A stretch of 64,000 nt of DNA from Actinomadura montaniterrae (GCF_008923365.1 NZ_WBMR01000024.1:1-64000); one strand, 5' to 3'; shown: positions 16,856 through 25,063, counted from the first letter of the stretch. Notes: a model not told the origin generated them from the sequence alone. A program made the numbers and translations.

Positions 16856-18019
16856 TCACAGCACGCCGAGGTCCACGGCGGCGGCCATCGCCCGGTACCC
16901 CGCGTCGCCCGGATGCAGGTGGTCGCCCGAGTCGTGGACGGGGTCGAGCGCGTCGCCCAGCACCGCGGCGAAGTCGAGCACGGCGTCGTACTCCCCCGAC
17001 CCGCGGATCCAGGCGTTGACCTCCGCTCGCGCGGCCTCGCTGCGCGCGGTGGAGAAGGCCGAGCCCCGCATGGGCCCGAGCGTCGCCCCGACCGTCCGCA
17101 GGCCCGCGGCGCGCGCCCGCCGGATCATGTCCCGGTGGCCGGCGACGACCTCCGCCGCCGGCACCACCGTGCACGGGGCGAGGATGGGGAAGGGCGGGTC
17201 GTCCGCCACCTCGCCGATCCCGACGTCGTTGATCCCGGCGAAGACGACGACGGTGCCGACGCCCGGCTGGGCCAGCACGTCCCGGTCGAACCGGGTGGTG
17301 GCGCCGTCGCCGAGCCACGGCGAGTCGACCGTCACCCGGTTGCCGCCGATCCCCTGGTTGAGGACGGCGCGCGGCCGGCCCGCCGCGACCAGCCGCCGGG
17401 CGAGCAGGTCGGGGAGCCGCTGGTCGGTGCCGGGGGTGCCGCCCGTCCCGTCGGTGAGCGAGTCGCCGATGACCACGATGCCGTCGCCCGCGACCCCGGT
17501 CCCGGCCACGTCGACGCCGGCGAGCAGGTACCAGGACTGCGACCGCTCCGTGAACGCGGCGCCGCCGCCGTCGCCGCGGCGATCGCCCGCCGCCCGGTAC
17601 GTCGTCGCGAGCGCCTGGGCGTGGAACGTCACCGGCCCGGACGGCTCGTCCAGCGCCAGCGTGATCGTCACCGCGTCCAGCGGCCCGGCCGGGAACGGCA
17701 CGCCGTCGGTCGCCAGGTCCGCGCCGGGCGGGACGGCGAAGGAGGGCGCGCCGCCGGCGGTCAGCTCCCGCACCGTGCCGGGCTTCACCGCGGCGCCGCC
17801 CGCGGACGCCGCGACCGTGGCCCCCGCGATCCGGAGCGGCGCGGCGCCATAGCGGTTGGACAGGCGGATCCGCAGCGCGTCGCCGCCGATGCCGAGCCGG
17901 ACGGTCTGCCGGACCGTCCACCCGCCCAAGCCCTCTTCCGACCAGTTGGGGGCGAAGCCGGGGCCGGGACGCTGCGGTGCGGTGGTCCAGGCGGCGGACC
18001 AGCGGCGGTCGCCGGTCAT
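16856..18019 (-). CDS. SGNH/GDSL-family hydrolase
   Basis: A 387-residue esterase-type protein. The N-terminal ~170 residues form a beta-rich module (RQTVRLGIGGDALRIRLSNRYG...) that usually precedes the SGNH domain. Catalytic blocks follow: block I GIVVIGDSLTDG (Ser), block II GIGGNRV (Gly), block III VVVFAGINDVG (Asn) and block V DSGDHLHPGDAGY (Asp-x-x-His). Most relatives in Streptomyces are secreted, yet here ATG 18019 overlaps the SnoaL-like stop (ATGA) and no signal peptide follows, so it is probably cytoplasmic. Third gene of an operon with the broken MFS gene. Confidence 0.82.
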   Translation of the reverse strand: MTGDRRWSAAWTTAPQRPGPGFAPNWSEEGLGGWTVRQTVRLGIGGDALRIRLSNRYGAAPLRIAGATVAASAGGAAVKPGTVRELTAGGAPSFAVPPGADLATDGVPFPAGPLDAVTITLALDEPSGPVTFHAQALATTYRAAGDRRGDGGGAAFTERSQSWYLLAGVDVAGTGVAGDGIVVIGDSLTDGTGGTPGTDQRLPDLLARRLVAAGRPRAVLNQGIGGNRVTVDSPWLGDGATTRFDRDVLAQPGVGTVVVFAGINDVGIGEVADDPPFPILAPCTVVPAAEVVAGHRDMIRRARAAGLRTVGATLGPMRGSAFSTARSEAARAEVNAWIRGSGEYDAVLDFAAVLGDALDPVHDSGDHLHPGDAGYRAMAAAVDLGVL

Positions 18020-18348
18020 CCGAAGAACCCGACGACGGCGCGGATGCGGTCGCCGTCGAACTCGACGACGTCGTATCCCGTCGCGGCCGTGCCGAGCCGC
18101 CAGGTGAACAGCGCACGGTCGTGGTGGGCGCCGATGACGTCGCCGAGCGCGAACCGCAGGTCGCCGAAGTTCGCCTGGGCGCGCCCGATCGCCTCCGACA
18201 GCTCGGCGTGCCCGCGCAGGCCCGCGTGGTCGGGGTCGCTGTAGAGCGAGTCGTCGGTGAGGACGGACTTCATGAGCGCCTCCCGGGCCGCGGCGTCCCG
18301 CTCGTTCCAGATGTCGAGGTAGGCGTTGATCAGGTCGGTCGTGGTCAC
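18016..18348 (-). CDS. SnoaL-like / NTF2-fold protein
   Basis: A 110-residue single domain of the NTF2-like superfamily: IINAYLDIWNERDAAARE-type first helix, a LYSDPDHAGLRGHAELSEAI pocket segment and FTWRLGTAATGYDVVEFDGDRIRAVVGFFG strands. Family members act as small isomerases, hydrolases or cyclases, or only bind ligands. GTG 18348 overlaps the MFS stop (GTGA) and its own stop overlaps the SGNH gene, so all three are translated together. No specific reaction can be assigned. Confidence 0.72.
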   Translation of the reverse strand: MTTTDLINAYLDIWNERDAAAREALMKSVLTDDSLYSDPDHAGLRGHAELSEAIGRAQANFGDLRFALGDVIGAHHDRALFTWRLGTAATGYDVVEFDGDRIRAVVGFFG

Positions 18349-19738
18349 TTGAGGGCTCCTTCGAGAGGGAGGGACTCCCGTTCCGTGCCGCCGGGACGGG
18401 AGGGCTTGAGGGCAAGGGCGGCCAGGCCGCCCGCCGCGGTGGCGGCCGCGGCGACCCAGCCGACGGCGTGCAGACCGTGCAGGAGGTCGCCCGGGCCGTT
18501 GGCGATCGCGACGAACACCGCCAGCCCGAGGGCGCCGCCGATCTCCTTGGCGCTGCTGGCCAGCCCGGACGCGACGCCCTGCTGGTCCGCCGGGACGCCC
18601 GCGCCGGAGGAGGCGAACAGCGTCACGAACGCGACGCCGCCGAACAGGCCCCAGACGACGCTGCGGGCAGCAGCGTCCAGAAGCCGCCGCCCGCCGTGGT
18701 GCCGGCGACCATCGCGGCGATGCCCGCGCCGGTCCCGGCCGTCGAGACGGCGAGGGTGGTGCGGATCCCCCAGCGTCCGAGCACCACCGGGGTGATCGTG
18801 AGCGCGGCGAGCATGCAGACGAGCGTCAGCGGCAGGAACGCCAGCCCCGCCTCCAGCGCGCTGTAGCCGAGGACGGGCTGCAGGTAGGAGGTCAGGATGT
18901 AGTAGCCGCCGCCGAGCGTGCCCTGGAAGACGGCGATCACGATCATGGTGGTGGCGAGGCCGCGGCCGCGGGCCAGCCGCAGCGGGATGAGCGGGTCGCG
19001 GGTGCGGGCCTCCACCGCGATCAGCACCGCGAGCAGGACGGCCCCGGCGGCCAGCGACCCGGCGGCGCGCGCGGACGCCCATCCGGCGTCCGGCCCGCTC
19101 GCCAGCCCGAGCACCAGCAGCGCCGACGCCGCGGTGGCCAGCGCCGCGCCGGGCACGTCGAACGAGCCGGGCGCGCGGGCGGGGTCGGCGGGCAGCAGCC
19201 GCGGCGCCGCGAGCGCGCAGGCGAGCGCCAGCGGCACGTTGACGAAGAACACCCATTCCCAGCCGAGGTAGTTGGTGAGCACGCCGCCCAGCAGGGATCC
19301 GGCGGCGAGCCCGGCGCTGCCCGCCATCCCCCAGGCGCCGAGTGCCTTGTTGCGCGCGGGCCCCTCGGCGAATCCCCGGTAGATCAGGGTGAGGGTCGCC
19401 GGGGTCAGCAGGGCGCCGCCCGCGCCCTGCACCGCGCGGGCGGCGACGAGCATCCCCGCGCCGGACGCGAGGCCGCCCGCGAGCGAGGCGGCGCCGTACA
19501 GCGCGAGGCCGGTCATGAACATCCGGCGGGCGCCGAGCCGGTCCACGGCCCGGCCGCCGAACAGCAGGAGCCCGCCGAGCCCGACCGAGTAGGCGCTGAC
19601 CACCCACTGGACGGACGAAGGTCCGAAGCCGAGCGCCGTCCCGATCCCGGGCAGCGCCACGTACACGATGTTGTAGTCGAGAGCCACGATGAGCTGCGTC
19701 GATGCGAGCAGCGCGAGGCGTGCCCGATGCCGTTCCAT
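18345..19738 (-). pseudogene. MFS transporter (DHA2-like) with a single-base frameshift
   Basis: Reading from ATG 19738 (GGAGATGG before it), the frame gives an intact N-terminal MFS half: TQLIVALDYNIVYVALPGIG, GGRAVDRLGARRMFM (motif A) and WGMAGSAGLAAGSLLGGVL (motif C). It runs as far as FWTLLPA, then meets a stop. The rest of the transporter (VVWGLFGGVAFVTLFASS to SLPLEGALK) lies in the next frame. The total length is one base short of 465 codons, so one base is missing near 18660-18666 (GCAGCGTCGTC). This is either a real loss of function or a sequencing error; downstream coupled genes look intact. It is divergent from a TetR gene. Confidence 0.75.
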
Positions 19739-19792
19739 GCCATCTCCTGCATGCCGTTGATTTACTACACACCGTTCAAAGTGAGCACGCCG

Positions 19793-19812
19793 TACAGTAG
19801 TCCAACGCTGTA
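19793..19812. promoter_or_regulatory. Candidate operator/promoter in the MFS-TetR gap
   Basis: TACAG (19793-19797) and CTGTA (19808-19812) are inverted with a 10-base spacer. TAGAGT at 19811-19816 lies 7 bases before GTG 19824 and would make a leaderless promoter for the TetR gene. Assigned by position only. Confidence 0.35.
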
Positions 19813-19823
19813 GAGTGTCAAGC

Positions 19824-20534
19824 GTGAACGACCCGACCCCGAGCCGCCGCGCCCGGCTGCGCGCCCAGACCAGCGACGAGATCAAGGCGATCGCGCTCGA
19901 GCTGATGGCGAAGGGCGGCCCGGACGCGATCTCGCTGCGCGCCATCGCCCGCGAGATGGGCATGACCGCCGGCGCGATCTACAGCTACTTCGCCACCCGC
20001 GACGACCTGGTCACGACGCTGATCGGCGACGTGTACGGCGCGCTGGTCGACGCGGCGGAGGCCGCCCGCGACGCCGTCCCGGAGTCCGACCCGGGCGGCC
20101 GGATCCTGGCCTGGGCGCAGGCCGTACGGGAATGGGCGGTGGCGAACCCCGAGGGCTTCCGGCTGGTCTACGGCGACCCGGTGCCCGGCTACCAGGCGCC
20201 CGACGACGGCCCCGGCAAGGCCGCCGAGCTGCGCGCCTGTGCCGGCCTCGTCGGACTCGTCGCCGCCGCCTGGCCGTCCGCCGCCGCGCTCCAGCGGGAC
20301 GGCCGCCGCTACGCCTGGGACGACTTCGACCCGGGGCTCGTCGGCCACGTCCGGGAGGACTTCCCCGGCCTGCCGCCCGAGGCGCTCGCCCTGACCCTGC
20401 GGGTGTGGGGGCGGATGCACGGGCTGATGGCCCTGGAGATCTACGGGCACCTGCGCCCGCTCGTCCACGACCCGGCGGCCGTCTACCGGGACGAGATGCG
20501 CGACCTGATCGCCGCCCTCGGGCTGACCGCGTAA
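19824..20534 (+). CDS. TetR-family transcriptional regulator
   Basis: A 236-residue protein. HTH at residues ~10-57: RAQTSDEIKAIALELMAKGG...ISLRAIAREMGMTAGAIYSYFATRDDLVTTLI. The C-terminal ligand domain carries WAVANPEGFRLVYGDPVPGY and RVWGRMHGLMALEIYGHL, as in the TetR_C_13 group found next to MFS exporters. GTG 19824 is chosen over GTG 19815 because it sits 7 bases after a TAGAGT -10-like element and neither has a ribosome site. It probably controls the divergent (now frameshifted) MFS operon. Confidence 0.85.
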   Translation: MNDPTPSRRARLRAQTSDEIKAIALELMAKGGPDAISLRAIAREMGMTAGAIYSYFATRDDLVTTLIGDVYGALVDAAEAARDAVPESDPGGRILAWAQAVREWAVANPEGFRLVYGDPVPGYQAPDDGPGKAAELRACAGLVGLVAAAWPSAAALQRDGRRYAWDDFDPGLVGHVREDFPGLPPEALALTLRVWGRMHGLMALEIYGHLRPLVHDPAAVYRDEMRDLIAALGLTA

Positions 20535-20558
20535 ACCGGGACGTGTATAGTCCCGGTT
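20534..20558. promoter_or_regulatory. Rrf2 autoregulatory operator over a leaderless promoter
   Basis: AACCGGGAC and GTCCCGGTT are perfect 9-base arms around a 7-base spacer, GTGTATA. The -10-like TATAGT (20546-20551) overlaps the right arm and ends 8 bases before ATG 20560, so the Rrf2 transcript is probably leaderless and shut off by bound repressor. GGGAC...GTCCC is typical of Rrf2-type sites upstream of redox or NAD(P)-linked genes. The left arm abuts the TetR stop codon. Confidence 0.65.
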
Positions 20559-20559
20559 C

Positions 20560-21036
20560 ATGCGGATGGGCGAGGGCGTCGAGTGGGGACTGCACTGCTG
20601 CGTGACGCTCGGCTGGCTGGACGACGCGGCACCGGTCTCGATCCGGCGGCTCGCCGCCCGGTTCGACCTGCCGCAGGAGTACCTCAAGAAGCGCCTCCAG
20701 CCGCTCGCCCGCGCCGGGATCCTGACCTCCGCGCCGGGCGTGCGGGGCGGCTGGTCGCTCGCCCGCCCGCCCGAGAAGATCACGGTGATGGAGGTCGTCA
20801 CCGCGCTCGAAGGGCCGCTCGAGGCGTTCCGCTGCACCGAGATCCGGCAGCGCGGAGCGGGCGGGCGCGACGCCGGCCGCGAGTTCGACGGCCCCTGCGG
20901 CATCTCCGCCCTGATGCGCCGCGCCGAGCTGGCGTGGCGCCGCGAGCTGGCCGGCACCACCATCGCCGACCTGATGGAACGCGCCCCCGAGGGCGCCGCC
21001 CGCACGCGGCGCAACTACGCCCGCCTGAACGACTGA
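20560..21036 (+). CDS. Rrf2-family transcriptional regulator
   Basis: A 158-residue protein. Winged HTH: GEGVEWGLHCCVTLGWLDD, ISIRRLAARFDLPQEYLKKRLQPLARAGILTSAPGVRGGWSLARPPEKITVMEVVTALEG, a full Rrf2 pattern with the GxxGGY/W wing. The distal part has only two cysteines in the usual cluster region (FRCTEIRQ and GPCGIS), plus a Cys-Cys in helix 1, so the three-Cys Fe-S arrangement of IscR/NsrR is incomplete. It is followed by a terminator and an MFS exporter, which it may regulate. The cue could be redox or a small ligand. Confidence 0.85.
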   Translation: MRMGEGVEWGLHCCVTLGWLDDAAPVSIRRLAARFDLPQEYLKKRLQPLARAGILTSAPGVRGGWSLARPPEKITVMEVVTALEGPLEAFRCTEIRQRGAGGRDAGREFDGPCGISALMRRAELAWRRELAGTTIADLMERAPEGAARTRRNYARLND

Positions 21037-21052
21037 CCGACCGCCCACCGCC

Positions 21053-21074
21053 GCCCGGCCACCGGGCCTTTTTT
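21053..21074 (+). terminator. Rho-independent terminator/attenuator between rrf2 and MFS
   Basis: GCCCGG-CCA-CCGGGC followed by CTTTTTT is a canonical stem with a T tract. It ends 15 bases before ATG 21090 of the transporter, with GGAGAGGAAACAGGG in between. No other promoter is obvious after it, so transporter expression may depend on read-through. Confidence 0.75.
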
Positions 21075-21089
21075 GGAGAGGAAACAGGG

Positions 21090-22301
21090 ATGTTGAATAC
21101 CCCGATACATCGCCAAGAGGCGGCGGCTCGACCCGGAGCGGCCGGCGCCGGCGCCCCGCGCGGGCTCGGCTCGACTCTGATCCTCGGGCTCGGCACCTTC
21201 GCCGTCGGGACGGACGCCTACGTCGTCGCCGGGTTCCTGCCCGACATGGCGTCCTCCCTGCACGTCTCCGAAGGCACCGCCGGGCTGTCCGCGACCGCGT
21301 TCGCGATCACCTACGCCGTCCTGTCCCCGGTCCTCGCGACCGTCCTCGCCCGCGTCCCCCGCCGCGCCCTGCTCGTCGGCGCCCTCGCCGTGCTCGCCGC
21401 CGCCAACCTCGGCTCCGCGCTCGCGCCGGACTTCGCGGTCCTGATGGTCTCGCGCATCGCCGCCGCGTCCGGCGCGGCGGCCTTCACCCCCAACGCCGGA
21501 GCGGTCGCCGCCTCGCTCGTCGCCCCCGCCCAGCGCGCCCGCGCCCTCGCCGTCGTCGTCGGCGGGCTCACCGTCGCGACCGCCCTCGGCGTCCCGCTCG
21601 GGAGCCTCGCCGCCCGGGCCCTCGACTGGCACGCCGCGCTCGCGCTGGTCGCGGCGCTGTGCGCGGTCGCCGCCGCCGGCGTGCTCCGCGCGATGCCCGC
21701 GCTCCCCGGCGGCCCCCGCATCCCGCTCCGCCGGCGGCTCGCCGCGCTGCGCCACCCCGGCGTCGTCGCCGTCCTGCCGCTCACCGTCCTCGGCATGGCC
21801 GCCGGGTACGGGCTGTACGCCTACGCCGTCCCGATCATGCGGGCCCTCGGCGCCGGCGAGGGCGCCGAGCCCTGGCTCCTGTTCCTCTACGGCGCCGGAG
21901 CGGTCGCCGGCAACCTGACGGCCGGGGCCCGCGTCGACCGCCACGGGCCCGTCCGCGTCCAGGCCGCCGGCTACACCGCCCTCGCCGCGACCCTCGCGCT
22001 GCTCACCTGCGCGGCCGCGGCGGGCACGTCCTGGCTCCCGGCCACCGCGCTCCTGATGATCGCCTGGGGCGCCGCCACCTGGTTCCAGACCCCGGCCCAG
22101 CAGGTCCGCCTCATCAACGCCGCCCCGCAGGAGACCGCGGTCGTCGTCGGCCTGAACGCCTCCGCCCTCTACGCCGGCATCGGCGTCGGCACCGTCCTCG
22201 GCGGCGCCCTCCTGCCCCACGGCGCCACGGCGGCCCTCGCCGCCTGCACCGCCCTGGCCGTCCTCTGCCTGGTCCACCTGTTCTTCACGCGCCGCCACTG
22301 A
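21090..22301 (+). CDS. MFS transporter, DHA1/sugar-efflux (AraJ-like) family
   Basis: A 403-residue, 12-helix exporter. TM1 reads LILGLGTFAVGTDAYVVAGFLPDMA, the pattern of AraJ/CmlA-type DHA1 members, with VARVPRRALLVGALAVLAAANLGSALAP and SRIAAASGAAAFTPNAGAVAASLVAP further on. A second half-repeat begins near residue 205. Substrate unknown; family members export drugs, sugars or arabinose analogues. It sits directly behind an Rrf2 regulator and its terminator. Confidence 0.83.
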   Translation: MLNTPIHRQEAAARPGAAGAGAPRGLGSTLILGLGTFAVGTDAYVVAGFLPDMASSLHVSEGTAGLSATAFAITYAVLSPVLATVLARVPRRALLVGALAVLAAANLGSALAPDFAVLMVSRIAAASGAAAFTPNAGAVAASLVAPAQRARALAVVVGGLTVATALGVPLGSLAARALDWHAALALVAALCAVAAAGVLRAMPALPGGPRIPLRRRLAALRHPGVVAVLPLTVLGMAAGYGLYAYAVPIMRALGAGEGAEPWLLFLYGAGAVAGNLTAGARVDRHGPVRVQAAGYTALAATLALLTCAAAAGTSWLPATALLMIAWGAATWFQTPAQQVRLINAAPQETAVVVGLNASALYAGIGVGTVLGGALLPHGATAALAACTALAVLCLVHLFFTRRH

Positions 22302-22320
22302 CCCGCGCCGCCGGCACCGC

Positions 22321-22770
22321 TCAGGGCTGCCGGAGGGCGGAACGCCGCTCGTTGCGCTGCCGGGCCCGACCGTGCGCCGTGCGGAGCAGGTCCCGGAGCG
22401 CCGCCTCGGTCACCGGCCCCGGGTTCACCACGGCGAGCCAGCCCGCGTCCCCGTAGACGGGATGCGCTTGCAGGACGTCCGCGGCGCTCGGGTCCGCGGG
22501 CGCCGTCCACCGCGCGAAGGCGCCCTTCCCGGCGGCGATGTTCACCCGGAACGCGCCGGGCCGGTCCAGCCGCGATTCCTCGTCGCCGGGATAGTCCTTC
22601 GTCACGATCGTCGCGAACGGCTGCGTCGTCGTCGGGACGTTCCCGTCGGGCGCGTAGTAGAAGAACACGTCACCCCAGGCGATCTCCGGCGAGCCGTCGC
22701 CCGCCTGGGGCCGGAGAACCAGCACGCCCTCGAAGCCGCCCACGAAGTCGATGATCTCGTCGATGTCCAT
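22321..22770 (-). CDS. DUF6194 family protein
   Basis: A 149-residue cytoplasmic protein of unknown function. MDIDEIIDFVGGFEGVLVL, GDGSPEIAWGDVFFYYAPDG, PTTTQPFATIVTKDYPGDEESRLDRPG and FRVNI are the conserved blocks I recognise as DUF6194. ATG 22770 is chosen because family members start with M.IDEII; an upstream in-frame ATG at 22848 would overlap the divergent MerR gene. It is transcribed away from the MerR regulator. Confidence 0.75.
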   Translation of the reverse strand: MDIDEIIDFVGGFEGVLVLRPQAGDGSPEIAWGDVFFYYAPDGNVPTTTQPFATIVTKDYPGDEESRLDRPGAFRVNIAAGKGAFARWTAPADPSAADVLQAHPVYGDAGWLAVVNPGPVTEAALRDLLRTAHGRARQRNERRSALRQP

Positions 22771-22799
22771 GCATTCGAGCGTTTCATTCAAGTGCTCGT

Positions 22800-22846
22800 G
22801 GAGACTTGGCGCGGCAGCGTCCAAGGTAGAGGCGTGGCAAGTCTCC
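22800..22846. promoter_or_regulatory. Long-spaced inverted repeat spanning the MerR start
   Basis: GGAGACTTG (22800-22808) and CAAGTCTCC (22838-22846) are perfect 9-base arms, 29 bases apart, with an inner CTTGG/CCAAG pair (22805-22809, 22821-22825). The MerR start codon GTG 22834 lies between the arms. Function is unknown; autoregulation by the double-HTH MerR protein is possible. Confidence 0.4.
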
Positions 22847-23550
22847 AATCAGCTCTCCGCACGGTCGATGTCGCGCGCCGTGCGGGATGCTCCGTCCAGC
22901 AGGTGCGGAACCTCGAACGCGACGGCGTGCTCCCGCCCGCGTCGCGCACCGCCTCGGGCTACCGGCGCTACACCGAGACACACGTCCGTTCCGCCGTCGC
23001 GTACCGGGCCTTCGCCGCCGGCGCCGGCCCCGTCGAGGCCAAGCGGATCATGCGGGCCGCCCACGCCGGCCCCCGCTCCGGCCTGCTCGCCCTCCTCGAC
23101 GCCGCGCACGCCCGCCTCGCCGCCGAGCGCCGGGACCTCGCCCTCGCCCGGGAGGCCGCGGCGGCGATCACGGCCGAGCCCATCGGCGACGTCCGACCGT
23201 CCGACGCGATGACCGTGTCCGAGCTGGCCTCCGCCCTCGGCGTCCGCGCCTCCACCCTGCGCCACTGGGACGCCGAGGGCCTCGTCGTCCCCGCCCGGAC
23301 CGCCCCGCGCGGCGCCCGCAGGTACTCCCCCGCCGACGTCCGGGACGCGCGGATCGTCCACCAGCTCCGCCTGGCCGGCCACCGCATCGCCCCACTCCAG
23401 GCCCTCATGCCGGAGCTGCGCCGCGCACGCCGATGGGACGATCTCGCCGCCGCCCTCGCCGCCCGGGACGCAGACATCGACGCCCGCTCCAGGGCCCTCG
23501 TCCGGGCCGCCGCCGCCCTCGACCCCCTGCTCCCAGCTGAGGAAACATGA
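22834..23550 (+). CDS. MerR-family regulator with two MerR-type HTH domains
   Basis: A 238-residue protein with two DNA-binding modules. The first (~7-55) is RTVDVARRAGCSVQQVRNLERDGVLPPASRTASGYRRYTETHV. The second (~125-175) is MTVSELASALGVRASTLRHWDAEGLVVPARTAPRGARRYSPADV. Each has the HTH plus wing (GYRRY / GARRY) of MerR. A helical linker rich in Ala and Arg joins them. Duplicated MerR modules of this kind occur in actinomycetes but their ligands are unknown. GTG 22834 is the first start that gives a complete HTH. Divergent from DUF6194. Confidence 0.83.
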   Translation: MASLQSALRTVDVARRAGCSVQQVRNLERDGVLPPASRTASGYRRYTETHVRSAVAYRAFAAGAGPVEAKRIMRAAHAGPRSGLLALLDAAHARLAAERRDLALAREAAAAITAEPIGDVRPSDAMTVSELASALGVRASTLRHWDAEGLVVPARTAPRGARRYSPADVRDARIVHQLRLAGHRIAPLQALMPELRRARRWDDLAAALAARDADIDARSRALVRAAAALDPLLPAEET

Positions 23551-23556
23551 GGTGGA

Positions 23557-24171
23557 TCACGGCGCGGGGGCCTGGGGCCAGGCGGCGAGGGCGAGTTCGG
23601 CCACCGGCCGCAGGTCCGCGGCCGTCGCGCCGTCGGCGGCCCGCTGGGAGAAGCCCTGGAGGACGGTCGCCAGGTACTGGGCGAGCGCCCGGGTGTCGGT
23701 GGAGCCGGGGAGTTCGCCCGCGCGGACGGCCTCGTCGAAGCGGCGGGTGAAGGCGTCGACGTTGGCGTTGCGGATGTCGCGCAGGAACGCCTCGATGTCG
23801 GTGTCCTTGGGGGTGACGTTGGTGGCCGAGCGCATGATCAGGCAGCCCGCCGGGTGGGACGGGTCGGTGTAGATCTCGGCGGCCTCGCGCACGATGCGCG
23901 CGAAGACGTCCCGGGCGGTGCGCTCCTCGCGGACGGCGGCGCCCGCGAAGCCCGCCGGCTCGGACGCCTGGTAGGCGGCCACGGCCTCCTTGAACAGGGC
24001 CTTCTTGTCACCGAAGGCGGCGTACAGGCTCGCGGGCCGGATGCCCATCGCCGCCGTCAGGTCGCCGACGGAGGTGGCCTCGTAGCCGCGCTCCCAGAAC
24101 ATCTCGACGGCCGTGGCGAGCGCCCGGTCGCGGTCGAAGGCGCGGGGACGTCCCCGGCGGCTCTCGGTCAT
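23557..24171 (-). CDS. TetR/AcrR-family regulator
   Basis: A 204-residue protein. HTH at residues ~12-57: FDRDRALATAVEMFWERGYEATSVGDLTAAMGIRPASLYAAFGDKKALFKEA. The C-terminal domain contains HPAGCLIMRSATNVTPKD, the GCL motif of the TetR_C_16/YcdC-like group that often regulates a neighbouring oxidoreductase. It is divergent from an SDR with two operator-like sites in the gap, which implies repression of that gene and itself. Confidence 0.87.
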   Translation of the reverse strand: MTESRRGRPRAFDRDRALATAVEMFWERGYEATSVGDLTAAMGIRPASLYAAFGDKKALFKEAVAAYQASEPAGFAGAAVREERTARDVFARIVREAAEIYTDPSHPAGCLIMRSATNVTPKDTDIEAFLRDIRNANVDAFTRRFDEAVRAGELPGSTDTRALAQYLATVLQGFSQRAADGATAADLRPVAELALAAWPQAPAP

Positions 24172-24181
24172 GGCCGAATTC

Positions 24182-24233
24182 TAGAGCAAGCACTCAACAA
24201 ACCGTGCTACGTTCTTCTTGAACGATCACTCAA
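24182..24233. promoter_or_regulatory. Two TetR operator-like sites between TetR and SDR
   Basis: TAGAGCAAGCACTCAA (24182-24197) and TTGAACGATCACTCAA (24218-24233) are imperfect palindromes sharing the half CACTCAA, with centres 36 bases apart. They cover most of the 82-base gap, and the second lies 20 bases before the SDR start. Confidence 0.6.
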
Positions 24234-24253
24234 CAAGTGGACGGAGCATCGTC

Positions 24254-25009
24254 ATGGAACGTCTCGCGAGCAAGGTCGCGCTGGTCACCGGCGGCAGCCG
24301 CGGCATCGGACGGGCCGTCGCGCGGCGGCTGGCGGCCGACGGGGCGACCGTCGCGCTGACCTACGGGCGCGACGCCGCCGCCGCGGACGAGACCGTCCGG
24401 ACCATCGAGAAGGACGGCGGGCGCGCGGTCGCCCTACACGCCGAGCTGGGCCGGCACGGCGACGCGGCGGCGCTCTGGGAGGCGTTCGACGAGCGGACCG
24501 GCGGCGCCCGCGTCGACATCGTCGTCAACAACGCCGGCATCGGCCGCAGCGCGGACCTGGCCGGCCTCACCGAGGAGGCGTTCGACGAGGTGTTCGCGGT
24601 GAACGTCCGCGCCCCGTTCTTCATCGTCCAGCAGGCGCTGCCCCAGCTGAACGACGGCGGGCGGATCGTGAACGTCTCCAGCGGCGCGGCCCGCCTCGCG
24701 ATGCCCGAAGCGATCGCCTACGGCTCGACCAAGGGCGCCCTGGACACCTTCACCCTCAACCTCGCCAAGGCGCTCGGCCCGCGCGGGATCACCGTCAACT
24801 CCGTCGCCCCCGGGATCATCGACACCGACGTCAACGCCGGCTGGCTGCGCGGGAACGCCGAGGCGTGGGAGCACGCGTCGTCCCTGTCCGCGCTCGGCCG
24901 GGTCGGCACCCCCGAGGACGTCGCGGACGTCGTGGCCTTCCTCGCCTCCGACGACGCCCGCTGGGTGACCGGACGCGTCGTCGACGCCACCGGCGGCTCC
25001 GCCCTCTGA
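24254..25009 (+). CDS. SDR-family oxidoreductase (FabG-like)
   Basis: A 251-residue classical short-chain dehydrogenase. The NAD(P)-binding motif is TGGSRGIG, NNAG is at ~90, the catalytic Ser lies in VNVSSGAARL and YGSTK supplies Tyr and Lys. The C-terminus is LASDDARWVTGRVVDATGGSAL. An Arg right after the glycine motif suggests NADPH. It reduces or oxidises an unknown carbonyl/alcohol and is probably induced through the divergent TetR. Confidence 0.83.
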   Translation: MERLASKVALVTGGSRGIGRAVARRLAADGATVALTYGRDAAAADETVRTIEKDGGRAVALHAELGRHGDAAALWEAFDERTGGARVDIVVNNAGIGRSADLAGLTEEAFDEVFAVNVRAPFFIVQQALPQLNDGGRIVNVSSGAARLAMPEAIAYGSTKGALDTFTLNLAKALGPRGITVNSVAPGIIDTDVNAGWLRGNAEAWEHASSLSALGRVGTPEDVADVVAFLASDDARWVTGRVVDATGGSAL

Positions 25010-25014
25010 CCACC

Positions 25015-25053
25015 GCCCGAGGCCGGCGCCCGAGGCCGGCGCCCGAGGCCGAC
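25015..25053. repeat. Three 13-base tandem repeats in a convergent spacer
   Basis: Three copies of GCCCGAGGCCGGC (the last with one change) fill the 54-base gap between the SDR and the PLP enzyme. No stem with a T tract is seen. Each unit contains the palindrome GGCC, so weak alternative hairpins are possible. Confidence 0.6.
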
Positions 25054-25063
25054 GCGGGCCAGG

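Noticed and set aside
24182..24197. AGCAAGCACTCAA as a possible KstR2 site (CAAGNNCTTG)
   Set aside because: Its right half does not complete the pattern, a second copy fits the local TetR better, and no KstR2 gene is nearby.
25015..25053. 13-base tandem repeats as a CRISPR-like or REP element
   Set aside because: Only three contiguous units with no spacers and no nearby cas genes; simple tandem duplication explains them.
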